The notes: a model not told the origin generated them from the sequence alone. Shown: positions 17,909 through 27,162, counted from the first letter of the stretch. The stretch is 64,000 nucleotides of DNA from Gordonia amarae NBRC 15530 (GCF_000241345.1 NZ_BAED01000040.1:62001-126000), one strand, 5' to 3'. Numbers and translations: made by a program.

Positions 17909-18060
17909 ACCGCCTACCGAGTTAGCTGTCGGGTTCGGGCGGAAGAAATTGCCCTACGTCTCGTCCGGTGGGACGGTGACGATTCACCCCAATTCGGCCA
18001 TCGCTGGCGATGTCCGAAACCGGTGGGTCCCCGGTTCATCCGGTTGGATGACTAAGCGGT
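17909..18060 (-). promoter_or_regulatory. ydaO/yuaA c-di-AMP riboswitch
   Basis: The transcribed strand has the family's hallmark blocks in order: GGATGAACCGGGGACCCACC, then GGGGTGAATCG, then GTAGGGCAATTTCTTCC, then CCGAACCCGACAGCTAAC and GTAGGCGG. The ends pair as P1 (ACCGCTT at 18060-18054 with AGGCGGT at 17915-17909). The aptamer ends about 30 nt before the GTG of the NlpC/P60 gene. High c-di-AMP is expected to turn such genes off. An expression platform is not obvious; GAAG and CTTC around the Shine-Dalgarno could form a weak sequestering stem. Confidence 0.93.
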
Positions 18061-18175
18061 GACCTTCACGGACCACTCCGGTTGGAGTTACGACGCTCCG
18101 TCAAGGTCTCAGAAAGGTTACGAAATGAAACGGCCTTCTGTCCACTGGTCGACCGAATAAATTTCTACACGCTCA

Positions 18176-18460
18176 TCACCCGGCGCGCAGCGTTTTGGCC
18201 GACTGGCCCGTAACGGGGCCCTGAACAGCTGAAATGCAATTTCTTGCAGATCGCGCAGACACAGTTGTCACCATTGCAGCGAGCGAGAAAACCTCGATGG
18301 CCGACGATATATCGCGGTCAGCCGCCGACTCCCGCCCTGTTACCAAGACTTCACCTTGTTCGCCGGCATCTGCGCTGCTCGGAGCGGCAAACAGTACCTG
18401 CATCATGCAGCCGTCACAGGCCGCCGGGCGCCCCGGGCACCCATAGCAATCGATCAGCAT
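18176..18460 (-). CDS. Small four-cysteine actinobacterial protein
   Basis: 94 aa product beginning MLIDCYGCPGRPAACDGCMM, a CxxC-x6-CxxC cluster (C5, C8, C15, C18) likely to bind zinc or iron. The opening matches a small actinobacterial protein type with an N-terminal MLxxCxxC motif, which I recognise only by pattern. The rest has no visible motif. It has an excellent ribosome binding site (GAGAGGGAAG, 6 nt before ATG), supporting real expression despite the short length. It lies upstream of the riboswitch on the same strand, so the riboswitch could be reached by read-through or from its own promoter at about 18070-18175. Function unknown; metal sensing, redox or a protein-binding role are possibilities. 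Confidence 0.72.
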   Translation of the reverse strand: MLIDCYGCPGRPAACDGCMMQVLFAAPSSADAGEQGEVLVTGRESAADRDISSAIEVFSLAAMVTTVSARSARNCISAVQGPVTGQSAKTLRAG

Positions 18461-18539
18461 GTGTGACTTCCCTCTCGTTCTGTGCGTTCCAGCGACCAGA
18501 TGAGCAGGACCCTAGAACACACGTACGACAATTGTTCTG

Positions 18540-18655
18540 CGCCCACTCGCTGCGCTCCTGGATCGCGGGTCCTGCGGGCCACAAGCCGTGTTCTTCCCTC
18601 GTCGCACTCGGTCGCAAGCTCCCTCACGCTCCTCAGTCCAGAACACGACGGCCCT
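18540..18655 (-). repeat. Dispersed composite repeat, copy C (subtype 1, inverted)
   Basis: Reverse-oriented copy close to copy A: on the minus strand it reads GGGCCGTCGTGTTCTGGACT, then the same GAGGAGCG...GACGAGGG loop, then AGAACACGGC (arms at 18640-18649 and 18585-18594). It lies just upstream of the four-cysteine gene and head to head with copy D. The two facing inner ends are complementary (18639-18655 with 18738-18755). Confidence 0.87.
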
Positions 18656-18722
18656 GCCAGCAGTGTTGGGGCACCCCGCTCACGAGCTCGCGGAACCACC
18701 TGGCGCGAAGCGAGTGGACACA

Positions 18723-18865
18723 ACCGGCCAGGTCCGGAGGGCCGTCGTGTTCTGGACTGACGAGTGAGCCGGGCGAGCCTGCGAGCCCGCGTGAACGAGG
18801 AGGGAAGAACACGACTCCTGGCCCGCAGGACCCGCGATCCGCGAGCCTGCGAGCGGGCGCCGTAT
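18723..18865 (+). repeat. Dispersed composite repeat, copy D (subtype 2)
   Basis: Forward copy nearly identical to copy B across arms GTCGTGTTCT (18744-18753) and AGAACACGAC (18806-18815), the loop GGACTGACGAGTGAGCCGGG..., and the distal CGATCCGCGAGCCTGCGAGC end. It stops about 30 nt before the start of the exonuclease gene. The left direct repeat is missing or degraded. Confidence 0.9.
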
Positions 18866-18884
18866 CCCTGTCGTAGGTGCGAAC

Positions 18885-18890
18885 TAGTGT
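18885..18890 (+). promoter_or_regulatory. Candidate -10 box, leaderless start
   Basis: TAGTGT lies exactly 7 nt before GTG 18898, the spacing expected when transcription starts at the start codon. No Shine-Dalgarno is present for any start candidate of this gene. Confidence 0.45.
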
Positions 18891-18897
18891 GCGATCC

Positions 18898-20631
18898 GTG
18901 CACGAGCAGTTGAGTTTTGCCGATGTCGACGGAGGCGCCGCTCTTTTCGGCGAGGTGCCCTCGCGGTACGACGACATCTCCCTGTTCGACGCGACCCTGG
19001 TGGTCGTCGATCTGGAGACCACCGGCGGCAGCCCGGTGGACGACAGGATCACCGAAATCGGGGCGGTCAAGGTCCGGGGCGGCGAGGTGATCGGCGAGTT
19101 CGCGACACTCGTCGACCCGGGGATGCCGATCCCGCCGCAGATCGTCTCGCTCACCGGGATCACCGAGGCGATGGTGCACGACGCACCACGCGACAGCGAG
19201 GCCTTCCTGTCGTTCCTGGAGTTCGCCCGTGGCTCGATCCTGGTCGCCCACAACGCCCGGTTCGACATGGGATTCCTGCGCCGCTGCGCCGAGCGCCTGC
19301 ACGTCCGCTGGCCGTTCCCGGCTCCCCTGTGCACCGTGACGCTGGCACGCCGCATCCTGAGCCGCGACGAGGCCCCTTCCGTGCGGCTGTCGGCGCTGGC
19401 CGAGCTTTTCGACGTCACGGTGCGCCCCACCCACCGCGCGCTCGACGATGCTCGTGCCACGGTCGAGGTGCTGCACCGGCTGCTCGAGCGGGTCGGCAAC
19501 CAGGGCGTGCGGACAGTCCGGGAGCTGGCCTCCTACCGTTCGGAATCCGCGTCGCGGCTGGCCGCCAAACGTCATCTCGGCGAATCCCTGCCAACCCGTC
19601 CCGGCGTGTACCTGTTCCGTGGGCCGACCGACGAGGTCCTCTATGTCGGCACCGCGGTGAATCTGCGCAGGCGCGTCATGTCTTACTTCTCCGGCACCGA
19701 TCCGCGTCGGCGGATGAGCGAGATGGTGCGGTTGGCGACGCGCGTCGATCACGTGGAATGTGCGCATGGGCTGGAGGCGGGCGTGCGTGAACTCCGGCTG
19801 CTGGCCGCCCACGCGCCCGCCTACAACCGTCGCTCGACACAGCCCAGGCGCGGCTGGTGGCTGGTGCTGTCCACCGAGCGCTTTCCCCGGCTGAAGGTGT
19901 CCCGCTCCCCCACCGACCAGTCGGTGGGCCCGTTCTCCGACCGCATGGTGGCCGCGTCGGTCGGAGACCTGATCTCGGTGGGTGCGGGGCTGCGGACATG
20001 TGCGACCACGGGTCGCGGGGCCACACACCATTGGTGCCGGCCCGACTCGTCGGGGCGGATGATCGGCGGGTGCCGGGCCGCGTCGCCGGTCCCGGTGACG
20101 CTGACGGAGTACGCGGGCCGGGTCATGAAGGCGCGCGCCGTGATGCTCGGCGACTGCGGCGACATCGTCGAACGCGCCATCGCGGAGGTGTCGCGGCTGG
20201 CCACGGCTGAGATGTTCGAATCCGCGGCCCGGCAGCGGGACAGGACCGCCGCGATGATCGACACGCTCGCCCGGTGCCAGCGGCTGCGGGCGCTGTGCGT
20301 CGTGGCCGAGCTCGTCGTCGCCCGGCCGCACGACGGCGGCGGCTGGGAGCTCGGGGTGATCCGGCACGGCCAACTGGCCAGTGCGGGCCTGGCACGCCGC
20401 GGGGTACCTCCCATGCCGGTGGTGGAGGCGCTGGTGGCCGGTGCACAGACCGTCAACCCGGGGGTGGGGCCGCTATGCGGGGCACCGCCCGAGGAAGCCG
20501 CGCTGATCTATCGGTGGATCACCGAGCCCGGCGCGCGCATCGTGTCCGCGTCGCAGCCGCTCACCCTCCCCGCCCACGGCGCGGCCCGGAGGCTGGACTG
20601 GTCACGACTGGCCCGCGAGGCACGACGGTAG
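18898..20631 (+). CDS. DnaQ-type exonuclease fused to GIY-YIG nuclease domain (Rv2191-like)
   Basis: Two-nuclease protein of about 577 aa in the place of Rv2191. Residues about 30-200 form a DEDDh 3'-5' exonuclease: Exo I VVDLETTGG, Exo II AHNARFDMGFL, Exo III HRALDDARATVEVL. Residues about 215-300 are a UvrC/GIY-YIG-like domain (PGVYLFRGPTDEVLYVGTAVNLRRRVMSYF). A long C-terminal region has Cys and Arg residues. The role is probably DNA repair or 3' end processing related to UvrC/Cho, not the replicative proofreader. GTG 18877 and 18889 are also in frame; 18898 is preferred because TAGTGT lies 7 nt upstream (leaderless). Repeat copy D ends shortly upstream. Confidence 0.88.
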   Translation: MHEQLSFADVDGGAALFGEVPSRYDDISLFDATLVVVDLETTGGSPVDDRITEIGAVKVRGGEVIGEFATLVDPGMPIPPQIVSLTGITEAMVHDAPRDSEAFLSFLEFARGSILVAHNARFDMGFLRRCAERLHVRWPFPAPLCTVTLARRILSRDEAPSVRLSALAELFDVTVRPTHRALDDARATVEVLHRLLERVGNQGVRTVRELASYRSESASRLAAKRHLGESLPTRPGVYLFRGPTDEVLYVGTAVNLRRRVMSYFSGTDPRRRMSEMVRLATRVDHVECAHGLEAGVRELRLLAAHAPAYNRRSTQPRRGWWLVLSTERFPRLKVSRSPTDQSVGPFSDRMVAASVGDLISVGAGLRTCATTGRGATHHWCRPDSSGRMIGGCRAASPVPVTLTEYAGRVMKARAVMLGDCGDIVERAIAEVSRLATAEMFESAARQRDRTAAMIDTLARCQRLRALCVVAELVVARPHDGGGWELGVIRHGQLASAGLARRGVPPMPVVEALVAGAQTVNPGVGPLCGAPPEEAALIYRWITEPGARIVSASQPLTLPAHGAARRLDWSRLAREARR

Positions 20632-20641
20632 GAGCCCCGGG

Positions 20642-20920
20642 CTATTCCTCGCCGATCGAGAACCCGCCCTCGACCTCTGAGCTGGAGTAGCTGCGGAAGG
20701 CGATGTGGGTGGCGCTGTGGGTGACGCCGGGCAACCGGTTGATCTTGCCGGTGACCACCTCGGCGATCTGCTCGTGGTCGCGCACCTTGATCTTGGCGAT
20801 CAGGTCGACGTCTCCGGCGCACGAGTACACCTCACTGACGCCGGGGATGTCGGCGACGGCCTGCGCCGTTTCCGGGATCCGGTGGACATCGGCGGAGATG
20901 AGGACGATGGCGGTGATCAT
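20642..20920 (-). CDS. Stand-alone Lrp/AsnC (RAM) ligand-binding domain protein
   Basis: 92 aa protein that is only the C-terminal RAM domain of Lrp/AsnC regulators; no DNA-binding helix-turn-helix is present. Typical RAM features are ITAIVLISADVHRIPETAQA, VSEVYSCAGDVDLIAKIKV and VTGKINRLPGVTHSATHIAF. Such single-domain proteins can form oligomers that bind amino acids and may interact with full-length Lrp members. It is 10 nt downstream of trpD on the same strand, so it probably shares the trpD transcript and may sense an aromatic or other amino acid (inference). ATG 20920 gives the natural MITAIV start, with AGGG upstream; the frame to 20929 is rejected. Confidence 0.85.
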   Translation of the reverse strand: MITAIVLISADVHRIPETAQAVADIPGVSEVYSCAGDVDLIAKIKVRDHEQIAEVVTGKINRLPGVTHSATHIAFRSYSSSEVEGGFSIGEE

Positions 20921-20930
20921 GCTCGTCACC

Positions 20931-21998
20931 CTAGTTCTTCGCGGCGCCGAGTTCGGTGCTCAGCGCAACCCAGCGATCGAGTACGTCACGGGCCGTGCCC
21001 GAGTCGATGACCGCCGCCGCCCGGTCCCGTGCCCCGGACATCGCCGCGGTGAGGGTTTCCGCGGTGAACGATTCGGTCTGCTCGAAGGCGACGATCGCTC
21101 CCGCCGCGTTGAGCAGCACCGCATCACGCACCGGACCGATCTGCCCGTCGAAGAGCTCCCGGGCGATCCGGGCGTTCACCGCGGCGTCGCCGCCTTGAAG
21201 GGCCGACAGTTCGACCAGCCCGATCCCCAGATCCCGCGGATCCAGGGACAGTTCGGTGACGGTGCCGCCGACCACCTGCCATACGTGTGAGGTGGTCGTG
21301 GTGGTCAGTTCGTCGAGACCGTCGTCGCCGCGGACGACGAGTGCCGACGTCCCACGCTCGGCGAATGCCTGCGCCAGCACCGGCGCGAGATCGCCGAACG
21401 CGCAGCCGATGAGACCGGCCGCCGGCGCGGCCGGGTTGGTGAGCGGCCCGAGGACGTTGAAGACCGTCGGGATACCGATCTCCTTGCGCGGCGGCCCGGT
21501 AAAACGGAACGCGGGGTGGAACACCGGGGCGAAGCAGAAACCGACGCCGACCTCGGCGACACAGCGGGCGACGGCGTCGGGGCCGAGTGAGATGGTGACA
21601 CCGAGTGCTTCGAGGACGTCGGCGCCGCCGCTCTTCGACGACGCGGCGCGGTTGCCGTGCTTGACCACCGGAATCCCGGCGGCGGCGACCACGATAGAGG
21701 TCATCGTGGAGATGTTGACGGTGTGCGAGCGGTCACCGCCCGTCCCGACGACGTCGACGGCGCGCTGCGGGACCTCGACGAGGCTCGCGTGCGAGAGCAT
21801 GGCCGAGGCAAGGCCGCTCAGCTCCGCGGCCGCCGCGCCCTTCATCTTGACGCCGACGCCGAACGCGGCGATCTGTGCTCCCGTGGCCGAGTCGGTCATG
21901 ATCTCGTTCATCGCCCATGCCGCCTCCTCCGCGGTCAGGTCGATGCCGTCGGTGACGCGGCCGAGGATCTGCGGCCAGGTATGGGTTGTCGCGCTCAC
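20931..21998 (-). CDS. trpD: Anthranilate phosphoribosyltransferase
   Basis: Transfers phosphoribose from PRPP to anthranilate in tryptophan synthesis. The 355 aa product has the PRPP loop [16 protein letters not shown], the anthranilate/Mg block [21 protein letters not shown], and [11 protein letters not shown]. It has the position of Rv2192c next to the cytochrome genes, apart from the rest of the trp pathway, as in M. tuberculosis. Start GTG 21998 ([15 protein letters not shown]) is chosen because TACTGT lies 8 nt upstream, suggesting a leaderless message; the long N-terminal reading frame to 22433 is antisense-like extension. The stop is 10 nt from the RAM-domain gene. Confidence 0.95.
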   Translation of the reverse strand: MSATTHTWPQILGRVTDGIDLTAEEAAWAMNEIMTDSATGAQIAAFGVGVKMKGAAAAELSGLASAMLSHASLVEVPQRAVDVVGTGGDRSHTVNISTMTSIVVAAAGIPVVKHGNRAASSKSGGADVLEALGVTISLGPDAVARCVAEVGVGFCFAPVFHPAFRFTGPPRKEIGIPTVFNVLGPLTNPAAPAAGLIGCAFGDLAPVLAQAFAERGTSALVVRGDDGLDELTTTTTSHVWQVVGGTVTELSLDPRDLGIGLVELSALQGGDAAVNARIARELFDGQIGPVRDAVLLNAAGAIVAFEQTESFTAETLTAAMSGARDRAAAVIDSGTARDVLDRWVALSTELGAAKN

Positions 21999-22077
21999 AG
22001 TCGTCCACAGTAGTGGGCGACCGGCGACGGCAGCAGCCGGACCTCGACCACCGGATATCCACGCCGACGCCGCGCGA

Positions 22078-22533
22078 TCACTCGGGGAGTTGCAGCACCT
22101 GCCAGCCGAGGACGGTCCCCCGGTGCCGGGAGGCCATGCTCGCGATGCGCGAGCGTTCGCGCGAGACATCCACTGTGGTGAACGACTCAAGTTTGGCGAA
22201 GGCGACCATGTCGTCCGGGACCTCGGCACCCGCCGGCCCGGCGGCGCCGGTGATGACCTGATAGCCGTTGATCTCGGCGACATGGACCGCATCCTCGGCC
22301 CGCCCGCCGCCGAAAGCGAGGTAGTGCCGCAGTACCGCGGGCTCTCCCGCGCGCCAGGGCGACGGGTCGAGCACCACCGAACTGGCCACGGCCTCATCCG
22401 CGGATTCGGCGACGATAACGAGCCTGTCGTCATCCACCGACGTCAGAGCATCTTTTCCTGCGCCACGGGAGAAAAACTCCCGCAGCCGGTCCCATCGCCG
22501 CGGCGAGTGCCGCCGCCCACCGGGTTCGGTCAT
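22078..22533 (-). CDS. Hypothetical protein upstream of trpD
   Basis: 151 aa protein with no family that I recognise. It starts [21 protein letters not shown], has a basic N-terminus, then a mixed alpha/beta-looking body ([40 protein letters not shown]) and a short hydrophobic C-terminus ([12 protein letters not shown]). No signal peptide, transmembrane segment or catalytic motif is seen. It lies 79 nt upstream of trpD on the same strand and divergent from ctaE. ATG 22533 is preferred over the upstream ATG 22545 because MTEPGG is a simpler N-terminus; neither has a strong ribosome binding site. Confidence 0.62.
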   Translation of the reverse strand: MTEPGGRRHSPRRWDRLREFFSRGAGKDALTSVDDDRLVIVAESADEAVASSVVLDPSPWRAGEPAVLRHYLAFGGGRAEDAVHVAEINGYQVITGAAGPAGAEVPDDMVAFAKLESFTTVDVSRERSRIASMASRHRGTVLGWQVLQLPE

Positions 22534-22647
22534 ACCAGGAAGCAAATCACGACGGGCCGGACACGCCGAATTTCACCCCCGATACGGCCCCGGACCAGCG
22601 CCGGAAGAATTTGTTAGGGCAATTTCGTGACCCGAGTGGTCAGGGCT

Positions 22648-22664
22648 TACTACGAACCGTCATA
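22648..22664. promoter_or_regulatory. TACTACG-N3-CGTCATA dyad over the ctaE -10 region
   Basis: A 17-bp imperfect dyad, TACTACG-AAC-CGTCATA, overlaps the likely -10 box CATACT (22661-22666), which is 6 nt before the ctaE GTG (leaderless). Position over the promoter suggests a repressor operator. The left half and 3-bp spacing recur upstream of ctaC at 29569-29585. Confidence 0.5.
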
Positions 22665-22672
22665 CTTCACAT

Positions 22673-23284
22673 GTGACTAGCGCCGTAGGTACCCAAGGGA
22701 CAGCCATCACCTCGCGCGTGCACTCACTGAACCGACCCAACATGGTCAGTGTCGGCACTATCGTGTGGCTGTCGAGTGAGCTCATGTTCTTCGCCGGCTT
22801 GTTCGCGATGTACTTCGTCGCGCGAGCCAATTCTTCGTCGGGGTGGCCGCCAGAGCCCACCGAGCTCAACCTCGCCCTCGCCGTCCCGGTGACGCTCGTC
22901 CTCGTCGCGTCATCGATCACCTGCCAGATGGGTGTGTTCGCCGCCGAGCGCGGCGACGTCTTCGGCCTGCGTCGCTGGTACCTGCTCACCTTCGCGATGG
23001 GCGCCTTCTTCGTCGGTGGACAGGGCTACGAGTACTACCACCTCGTGCACGAGGGCACCACGCTCGCCTCCAGCGCCTACGGCTCGGTGTTCTACATGGC
23101 CACCGGTTTCCACGGCCTGCACGTCATCGGCGGTCTGGTCGCGTTTATCTTCCTGCTGATCCGGACCAAGCTTTCGAAGTTCACCCCGGCCCAGGCCACC
23201 GCAGCGATCGTCGTGTCCTACTACTGGCACTTCGTCGACATCGTGTGGATCGGCCTGTTCGTCACCATTTACTTCATCCGGTAG
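22673..23284 (+). CDS. ctaE: Cytochrome c oxidase subunit III
   Basis: Integral membrane subunit III of the aa3-type terminal oxidase, stabilising subunit I and the actinobacterial bcc-aa3 supercomplex. The 203 aa product has about five to seven transmembrane helices and is close to M. tuberculosis CtaE along its length ([20 protein letters not shown] at the start, [20 protein letters not shown] at the end). It starts at GTG 22673, 6 nt after a CATACT -10 box, so a leaderless mRNA is likely. It heads the ctaE-qcrC-qcrA-qcrB operon, and the N-terminal MTSAVGT is preserved exactly. The catalytic subunit CtaD lies outside the window. Confidence 0.97.
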   Translation: MTSAVGTQGTAITSRVHSLNRPNMVSVGTIVWLSSELMFFAGLFAMYFVARANSSSGWPPEPTELNLALAVPVTLVLVASSITCQMGVFAAERGDVFGLRRWYLLTFAMGAFFVGGQGYEYYHLVHEGTTLASSAYGSVFYMATGFHGLHVIGGLVAFIFLLIRTKLSKFTPAQATAAIVVSYYWHFVDIVWIGLFVTIYFIR

Positions 23285-23371
23285 TACAGCCCGGGTCATC
23301 CGCGCAGCCTTCATCGTCAGGACGACCCGGAACAGAGAAAACAGTCCGTCCGCTTAAGTAGAGAGTCACTG

Positions 23372-24325
23372 ATGAGTTCATCTCCACCGCTACCGTCGGA
23401 TAGCGACGACGTGGACTTCGGTGCAGCAGGGGCCGGCGCAGCCACGCCGGCCACCGGTGCCGGATCCGCAGCGTCGGCGGCCCGTAAAGCCAAGTCCCGT
23501 CGTAAACTTCGCCGTCGCGCAAGCGGCACAATCCTTCTGCTGGCAGGCCTCGTACTCGCCGGGATCATCGCGGCGGTGGTGTCACCCAAGCCGCAGGTGG
23601 CCACGGCCGACGAGTCCAGTGCCGCCCTCATCGCCGACGGCAAGAAGCTCTATGAGACCTCCTGCATCACCTGCCACGGCGCCAATCTGCAGGGCGTGAG
23701 CGATCGCGGACCGTCGCTGGTCGGCGTCGGCGATGCCGCCGTGTACTTCCAGGTGTCCTCGGGCCGTATGCCCGCGGCCCGCGGCGAGGCACAGGCCCAG
23801 CGCAAGCCCGCCAAGTTCACCAAGGCACAGATCGACCAGCTCGGCGCCTACATCCAGGCCAACGGCGGCGGTCCGCAGGTCATCTACGAGCGCAACGACG
23901 ACGGCACCATCAAGAAGGATGAGGCCGGTCTCCCCGTCATCGCGCAGAAGTCCCTACGTGGCGACAACATCGGCCGGGGCAGCGAGCTGTTCCGCCTGAA
24001 CTGCGCCTCGTGCCACAACTTCACCGGTCGCGGCGGTGCCCTTTCTTCGGGCAAGTTCGCACCGACCCTCGATGACGTCACCGAGCAGCAGCTGTACACG
24101 GCGATGCTCACCGGGCCGCAGAACATGCCCCGGTTCTCGAACCGCCAGCTGTCGGTCGAGGACAAGGAAGACATCATCGGCTTCATCAAGTACGTCACCG
24201 AGACCAAGCAGCAGGGTGGCCTGGGTATCGGCGGTTTCGGCCCGGTGAGCGAAGGCATGGTGATGTGGGCCGTGGGTGTCGTCGCCATCGTTGCCGGCGC
24301 AATGTGGATGGGATCGCGCTCATGA
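23372..24325 (+). CDS. qcrC: Dihaem cytochrome cc subunit of bcc complex
   Basis: Membrane-bound dihaem cytochrome c that carries electrons straight to cytochrome oxidase, since these bacteria lack soluble cytochrome c. Two haem c motifs are present: CITCH (C98, C101, H102) and CASCH (C211, C214, H215), with one N-terminal and one C-terminal membrane helix. The 317 aa product is longer than the roughly 280 aa M. tuberculosis protein because of an Ala/Gly-rich N-terminal extension (about 1-35) and an insertion between the haem domains ([18 protein letters not shown]). It starts at ATG 23372 and its stop overlaps the qcrA start (ATGA). Confidence 0.96.
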   Translation: MSSSPPLPSDSDDVDFGAAGAGAATPATGAGSAASAARKAKSRRKLRRRASGTILLLAGLVLAGIIAAVVSPKPQVATADESSAALIADGKKLYETSCITCHGANLQGVSDRGPSLVGVGDAAVYFQVSSGRMPAARGEAQAQRKPAKFTKAQIDQLGAYIQANGGGPQVIYERNDDGTIKKDEAGLPVIAQKSLRGDNIGRGSELFRLNCASCHNFTGRGGALSSGKFAPTLDDVTEQQLYTAMLTGPQNMPRFSNRQLSVEDKEDIIGFIKYVTETKQQGGLGIGGFGPVSEGMVMWAVGVVAIVAGAMWMGSRS

Positions 24326-25491
24326 GTGGATCAAACGACAAGGACCTGCCGTCGCAGGACGAACTCGACCAGATGAGTAAGGAAGACCTGGTCAAGCTCG
24401 GTACCAATCTCGACGGTGTGGAGATCATCCACCGGGCTCAGCGCTATCCCGAGCCCGGCACCAAGGTGGAGAAGCGCGCCGAACGCCAGGTCGCGATCTG
24501 GCTGACCGTCTCGGGCATCTCCGCGCTGGCCTGCTTCGTGATCTTCATCTGGAATCACTGGGAGTTCGCACTCCCCGGTACCGACGACTACTGGCGCTAC
24601 ACTCTCAACACCCCGCTCCTCGGTATCACCTTCGGCCTGTCGATCCTGTCGATCGGCATCGCGATGGTGCTCTTCACCAAGAAGTTCATCCCGTCGGAGA
24701 TCTCGGTCCAGGACCGGCACGACGGTGAGGGTGCCGGATCGTCCGAGGTCGACCGCAAGACCATCGTCGCCGAGCTGGGTGACTCGCTGGAGAGCTCCAC
24801 CCTCCCCCGCCGCAAGATGATCATCGGGTCGGGCCTGTTCGCCTTCGGCGCGCTGGCCCTGACCGGTGTGGTCGCCGGCCTCGGCGGATTCATCAAGAAC
24901 CCGTGGGCCAAGGGTGACAAGTCGGAGCTGTGGCACACCCACTGGTCGCCGATCTACAACCCGCCGGAGAACCCGAACGAGACCGTCTTCCTGCGCCGGG
25001 ACACCGGCAACCCGTACCAGGTCACTCTGGTCCGCCCGGAGGATCTCGACGCCGGTGGCATGGAGACGGTGTTCCCGTGGCGCGTGTCCGACGGCCTGGG
25101 TGAGACCGAGCATTCGCGTCACAAGCTGCTCGAAGGGCTGCGCTACGTCAGCAACCCGGTCATGCTGATCCGTCTGCGCCCGTCCGACACGGCCAAGGCG
25201 ATCAAGCGCAAGGGCCAGGAGAACTTCAACTACGGCGACTACTTCGCCTACACGAAGGTCTGCAGCCACCTCGGCTGCCCCACCTCGCTGTACGAGCAGC
25301 GCACCAACCGCATCCTCTGCCCGTGCCATCAGTCGCAGTTCAACGCCCTGGAGTACGGCAAGCCGATCTTCGGACCGGCCGCCCGCGCCCTGGCCCAGCT
25401 GCCGCTGACGGTCAACGACCAGGGCTACCTGGTCGCCGCGGGTGACTTCATCGAACCTGTCGGACCGGCCTTCTGGGAGCGTCGATCATGA
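24322..25491 (+). CDS. qcrA: Rieske iron-sulfur subunit of bcc complex
   Basis: High-potential 2Fe-2S protein that takes electrons from menaquinol and passes them to the cytochrome cc subunit. The 389 aa product has three N-terminal transmembrane helices (about 52-75, 90-115, 160-185), an actinobacterial feature. A Rieske domain follows, with CSH (C314, H316) and CPCH (C333, H336) binding the cluster and the extra Cys of each motif available for the disulfide. ATG 24322 overlaps the qcrC stop and the qcrA stop overlaps qcrB, both as ATGA. The earlier start at 24265 lies inside qcrC and is rejected. Confidence 0.97.
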   Translation: MSGSNDKDLPSQDELDQMSKEDLVKLGTNLDGVEIIHRAQRYPEPGTKVEKRAERQVAIWLTVSGISALACFVIFIWNHWEFALPGTDDYWRYTLNTPLLGITFGLSILSIGIAMVLFTKKFIPSEISVQDRHDGEGAGSSEVDRKTIVAELGDSLESSTLPRRKMIIGSGLFAFGALALTGVVAGLGGFIKNPWAKGDKSELWHTHWSPIYNPPENPNETVFLRRDTGNPYQVTLVRPEDLDAGGMETVFPWRVSDGLGETEHSRHKLLEGLRYVSNPVMLIRLRPSDTAKAIKRKGQENFNYGDYFAYTKVCSHLGCPTSLYEQRTNRILCPCHQSQFNALEYGKPIFGPAARALAQLPLTVNDQGYLVAAGDFIEPVGPAFWERRS

Positions 25492-27101
25492 GCAACCGCC
25501 TGGCCTTACAGGCCAACGAAATGGACCAGCGCTACCGCATGGCGCCAGGTATGCGTCGGCAGATCAACAAGGTCTTCCCCTCGCACTGGTCGTTCATGCT
25601 GGGTGAGGTCGCGCTCTACAGCTTCATCATCCTGCTGGTCTCGGGTGTCTACCTGACACTCTTCTTCGATCCGTCGATGGCGCATGTGATCTACGACGGC
25701 GCGTACACCCCGCTCAACGGCGTCACCATGACGCGGGCGTACGAGACCACGCTGAACCTCTCGTTCGAGGTACGCGGCGGCCTGTTCGTCCGGCAGATCC
25801 ACCACTGGGCGGCACTGCTGTTCGCGGCGTCGATCATCATCCACATGGCCCGCATCTTCTTCACCGGTGCGTTCCGGCGCCCGCGCGAAGCCAACTGGGT
25901 CATCGGCTGCGTGCTGCTGCTGCTGGCGATGTTCGAGGGCTTCTTCGGCTACTCACTCCCCGACGATCTGCTCTCGGGCACCGGCGTTCGCGCCGCCATG
26001 TCGGGCATCGTGATCGGTATCCCGCTGATCGGCACCTGGGTGCACTGGGCGCTGTTCGGCGGCCAGTTCCCCGGCGACATCGTGATCCCACGCATGTACG
26101 TGCTGCACATCCTGCTGTTCCCGGGCATCATCCTGGCCCTGATCGGCGCACACCTCGCGCTGGTCTGGTACCAGAAGCACACCCAGTTCCCCGGCCCCGG
26201 CCGCACCGAGACCAACGTCGTCGGCGTCCGGATCCTCCCGGTGTTCGCCGCCAAGGGCGGCGCGATGTTCGCGATCGTCACCGGTGTGCTGGCCATGATG
26301 GCGGGTATCTTCCAGATCAACCCGGTCTGGGTGATCGGTCCGTACGATCCGGCACACGTCTCGGCCGGCTCGCAGCCGGACATCTACATGATGTGGACGG
26401 ACGGTCTGGCCCGACTGATGCCGGCCTGGGAGCTCTACCTCGGCCCGTACACCGTGCCGGCGGTCTTCTGGGTGGTCGTGGTGATCGGCATCATCATGGT
26501 GGGCCTGTTCGCGTATCCGTGGATCGAGGCCAAGCTCACCGGCGACACCGCACACCACAACCTGCTGCAGCGTCCGCGTGACACCCCGGTTCGCACCGGC
26601 ATCGGTGCGATGGCCCTGGCGTTCTACATCATCCTCACGCTCTCGTGCATGAACGATGTGATCGCCCTGAAGTTCCACGTGTCGCTGAACGCGACCACCT
26701 GGATGGGCCGTATCGGTCTGATCATCGTCCCGCCGCTGGCCTACTTCATCGCCTACCGCTGGGCCCTCTCGCTGCAGCGCAGCGACCGCGAGGTCCTGGC
26801 CCACGGCATCGAGACCGGCATCATCACCCGCCTCCCCAAGGGCGAGTACATCGAGCTGCACCAGCCGCTCGGCCCGGTCGACAGCCACGGTCACCCGATC
26901 CCGCTCCCCTACCAGGGCGCGGCTCTGCCGAAGCGGATGAACAAGCTCGGCTCCTCGGGTGCACCCGGTACGGGATCGATCCTGTCCGCCGATCCGCTCG
27001 AGCAGCAGCGGCGCAACGTCGAGCTCGAACACGAGCACGAGGCGCAGGAGAAGAAGGCCTTGCAGGAGCTGCAGGCCAAGGGCGGCAACCCGCTCGCCTG
27101 A
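25488..27101 (+). CDS. qcrB: Cytochrome b subunit of bcc complex
   Basis: Core menaquinol-oxidising subunit of the bcc complex and, in mycobacteria, the target of imidazopyridines such as telacebec. The 537 aa product has eight to nine transmembrane segments, haem-ligating His residues in [19 protein letters not shown] and in the second pair near VHWALFGG / VLHILLFPG, and the Qo-site region around [20 protein letters not shown]. The Glu/Lys-rich C-terminal tail ([16 protein letters not shown]) is longer than the mitochondrial form, as in other actinobacteria. It is last in the ctaE-qcrCAB operon and is followed by a strong terminator. Codon 6 is TTA, rare in such GC-rich genomes. Confidence 0.97.
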   Translation: MSNRLALQANEMDQRYRMAPGMRRQINKVFPSHWSFMLGEVALYSFIILLVSGVYLTLFFDPSMAHVIYDGAYTPLNGVTMTRAYETTLNLSFEVRGGLFVRQIHHWAALLFAASIIIHMARIFFTGAFRRPREANWVIGCVLLLLAMFEGFFGYSLPDDLLSGTGVRAAMSGIVIGIPLIGTWVHWALFGGQFPGDIVIPRMYVLHILLFPGIILALIGAHLALVWYQKHTQFPGPGRTETNVVGVRILPVFAAKGGAMFAIVTGVLAMMAGIFQINPVWVIGPYDPAHVSAGSQPDIYMMWTDGLARLMPAWELYLGPYTVPAVFWVVVVIGIIMVGLFAYPWIEAKLTGDTAHHNLLQRPRDTPVRTGIGAMALAFYIILTLSCMNDVIALKFHVSLNATTWMGRIGLIIVPPLAYFIAYRWALSLQRSDREVLAHGIETGIITRLPKGEYIELHQPLGPVDSHGHPIPLPYQGAALPKRMNKLGSSGAPGTGSILSADPLEQQRRNVELEHEHEAQEKKALQELQAKGGNPLA

Positions 27102-27119
27102 TCCTCACCGGAAATACAG

Positions 27120-27162
27120 CAACCGGGGCGGTCCGAGATCATCGGACCGCCCCGGTTGTTTT
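27120..27162 (+). terminator. Rho-independent terminator after qcrB
   Basis: A perfect 16-bp GC-rich stem (27120-27135 with 27143-27158) with a 7-nt loop is followed by TTTT. It sits 18 nt after the qcrB stop and closes the respiratory operon. Confidence 0.92.

Noticed and set aside
18454..20373. 639 aa minus-strand frame opposite the DnaQ/GIY-YIG gene
   Set aside because: Antisense to a protein with conserved exonuclease motifs; its end translates the dispersed repeat.
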